5,448 nt of DNA from an uncultured Actinoplanes sp. (GTDB taxonomy: Bacteria > Actinomycetota > Actinomycetes > Mycobacteriales > Micromonosporaceae). The notes under the pieces are model-generated. The model made no database searches and had not been told where the DNA came from. It saw only the letters and a program-made list of their open reading frames with translations. Each line of letters starts with the position of its first letter. The stretch's first letter is position 1. Location: the NCBI GenBank assembly GCA_934667465.1, contig CAKUMG010000479.1, positions 1 through 5,448 on the forward strand, given 5' to 3'. The translations under genes and the position numbers were made by a program. Shown here one piece after another: positions 4,439-5,448 of this stretch.

Positions 4439-5448
4439 GTGACCAGTACGATCCCCACGCTCCCCGCCTTTCCCGCGAACGCTGCCCTGCCCACCGCGGG
4501 CCAGCGCGTGACGATCGACGCCGGGCTCGACGCAGCCGGCGCGCTCATCGACAACTTCCTCGGTGCCGCCAACCGCGACGCCTACCTCGACGCGGTGTTC
4601 GGCAACGCGCAGCGGGCCGCGGCACTGGCCAACTTCCAGGCGATGCGGCAGGTCGTCGGGCGCTGGCGGGACCAGACCCTCGAGGTGTACGTCAACGACT
4701 GGCTGGTCCGGTTCGGCCGAGGGGCGACCACCAACGGTGGCACCAAGCGGCTCACGTTGCCGATCACCGGCCTGGCCGCCCAGACCGCGCAGCAGCTGGG
4801 CCGGACCATCGTGCACGAGGCGGCACACGGCGTCAGCAGCACGATCATCGACAAGGCGTACGCCGGCGGGCCCGCCTTCACCGGGATGCCCGGTGCCGCG
4901 CGGCTGACCAACGCCCCGCACTACGACTTCACCACGAACGCCTTCGACGGCGGGATCGCTCCGGGGGCTGTCGGCGCCGGTGACCCGAATGCGGTGGCTG
5001 TTGCCGCCGGGCCGGGGGCGCAGCTCGCGCCGGTGGCCGGGGCGCAGGTGGGGCGGGCGCAGATTTTGATCACCCATGCGCGGATCCATGCCGAGAACAT
5101 GCTGGAGGAGATGGTTCGGTGCATCCGGGCCGGTCAGGTGTCGAAGCAGATGACCGATCTGGCGGATGGGATGCGGCCGGGTGATGCGGCTGCGCGGCTC
5201 GATCCTGCCGATGCGACGCGAGCGAATCAGATCGTGCAGGCGTTGACGGTTCTGGTGGGGCAGAGTGGGCCGTTGACCCATCAGCTGGTGCAGGTCGATC
5301 CCGGCGTGGCGGTGGCCGGTGGGGTTGTGCGGATCACTCTCGCCGGCGGGGCGGACTTCACGCAGCGGCCGGTGCGGGGGGATTTGAGCGCCGATCCCTG
5401 GCTGCAGCGGATCATCGATGCCATCCTCGTCGCGTTCCCGCCGGCGCC
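4439..5448 (+). CDS. HExxH protein, aspzincin (M35)-like metallopeptidase, C-terminus beyond the window
   Basis: GTG 4439 follows GGAGG (4428-4432) with six bases between. The frame stays open to the window edge, giving 336 residues with no stop. Residues 1-24 are Pro/Ala-rich without a clear signal peptide. Residues 25-115 are helical. The zinc motif is HEAAH at 126-130, followed by D138 in STIIDKAY and by RLTNAPHYDF at 155-164. In aspzincins (lysine-specific and deuterolysin M35 peptidases) HExxH is followed by an Asp ligand and a 'NA..Y.yf' segment, which this layout matches; the spacing is my estimate, not a computed alignment. The substrate is unknown. A Gly/Ala/Val/Pro-rich linker (about 172-207) leads to a second helical region (208-275) and a final part with beta character. 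Codon use changes sharply after about 4970: Asp codons go from 10 GAC and no GAT to 2 GAC and 9 GAT. The protease call is moderate; the coding call is strong. Confidence 0.8.
   Translation, partial: MTSTIPTLPAFPANAALPTAGQRVTIDAGLDAAGALIDNFLGAANRDAYLDAVFGNAQRAAALANFQAMRQVVGRWRDQTLEVYVNDWLVRFGRGATTNGGTKRLTLPITGLAAQTAQQLGRTIVHEAAHGVSSTIIDKAYAGGPAFTGMPGAARLTNAPHYDFTTNAFDGGIAPGAVGAGDPNAVAVAAGPGAQLAPVAGAQVGRAQILITHARIHAENMLEEMVRCIRAGQVSKQMTDLADGMRPGDAAARLDPADATRANQIVQALTVLVGQSGPLTHQLVQVDPGVAVAGGVVRITLAGGADFTQRPVRGDLSADPWLQRIIDAILVAFPPA

Noticed and set aside
4283..5281. 332-codon open frame on the minus strand
   Set aside because: It is antisense to the HExxH gene and has an Arg/Gly/His-rich, non-folding composition; the plus strand has a good ribosome site and a recognisable motif.
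1..5448. tRNA, rRNA, CRISPR array, insertion sequence or attachment site
   Set aside because: I saw no cloverleaf, no regularly spaced direct repeats, no transposase-like product and no terminal inverted repeats with target duplications.

Overview
The window is very GC-rich, and its genes mostly end their codons in G or C and often start with GTG. That, together with ESX-type (type VII secretion) proteins and a DUF3152 lipoprotein, points to an actinomycete. A Micromonosporaceae-like host is my guess, but the genus cannot be fixed from the sequence.

Left part (1-2618): a short plus-strand gene (103-427) with a probable leaderless promoter and a one-base reading-frame break meets, tail to tail, a five-gene minus-strand operon. 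In transcription order the operon encodes a YbaB/EbfC-fold protein (2618-2208), an EspC/WXG100-like helical protein with a YxxxD secretion motif (2211-1885), a WXG-type protein with a hydrophobic segment (1881-1388, frame broken near its start), a basic EndoU-like C-terminal toxin domain (1380-886) and a small acidic putative immunity protein (867-424). Spacing is tight: an ATGA overlap, then gaps of 3, 7 and 18 bases. The set reads as a type VII secretion effector-immunity module, in which the WXG proteins would carry or escort the nuclease out and the last gene would protect the producer. The WXG part and the nuclease lie in separate frames at a G-run, so this is either a genuinely split toxin or one polypeptide divided by an indel.

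Middle part (2619-3839): a divergent intergenic region with a perfect TCACGTGA palindrome leads to a secreted DUF3152 lipoprotein with a complete HExxHxxGxxH zinc-protease motif. A hairpin follows, then a 51-residue single-pass membrane protein.

Right part (3839-5448): four successive inverted repeats lie between the small membrane protein gene and a likely leaderless 118-residue protein of unknown function. The last gene (4439 to the window edge, no stop seen) encodes an HExxH protein whose signature resembles the aspzincin (M35) metallopeptidases. It is followed by a helical region with sharply different codon choice.

The most notable material is the effector-immunity cassette with its split toxin, the single-base frame breaks in C/G runs, and the codon-usage switch inside the terminal metallopeptidase gene.
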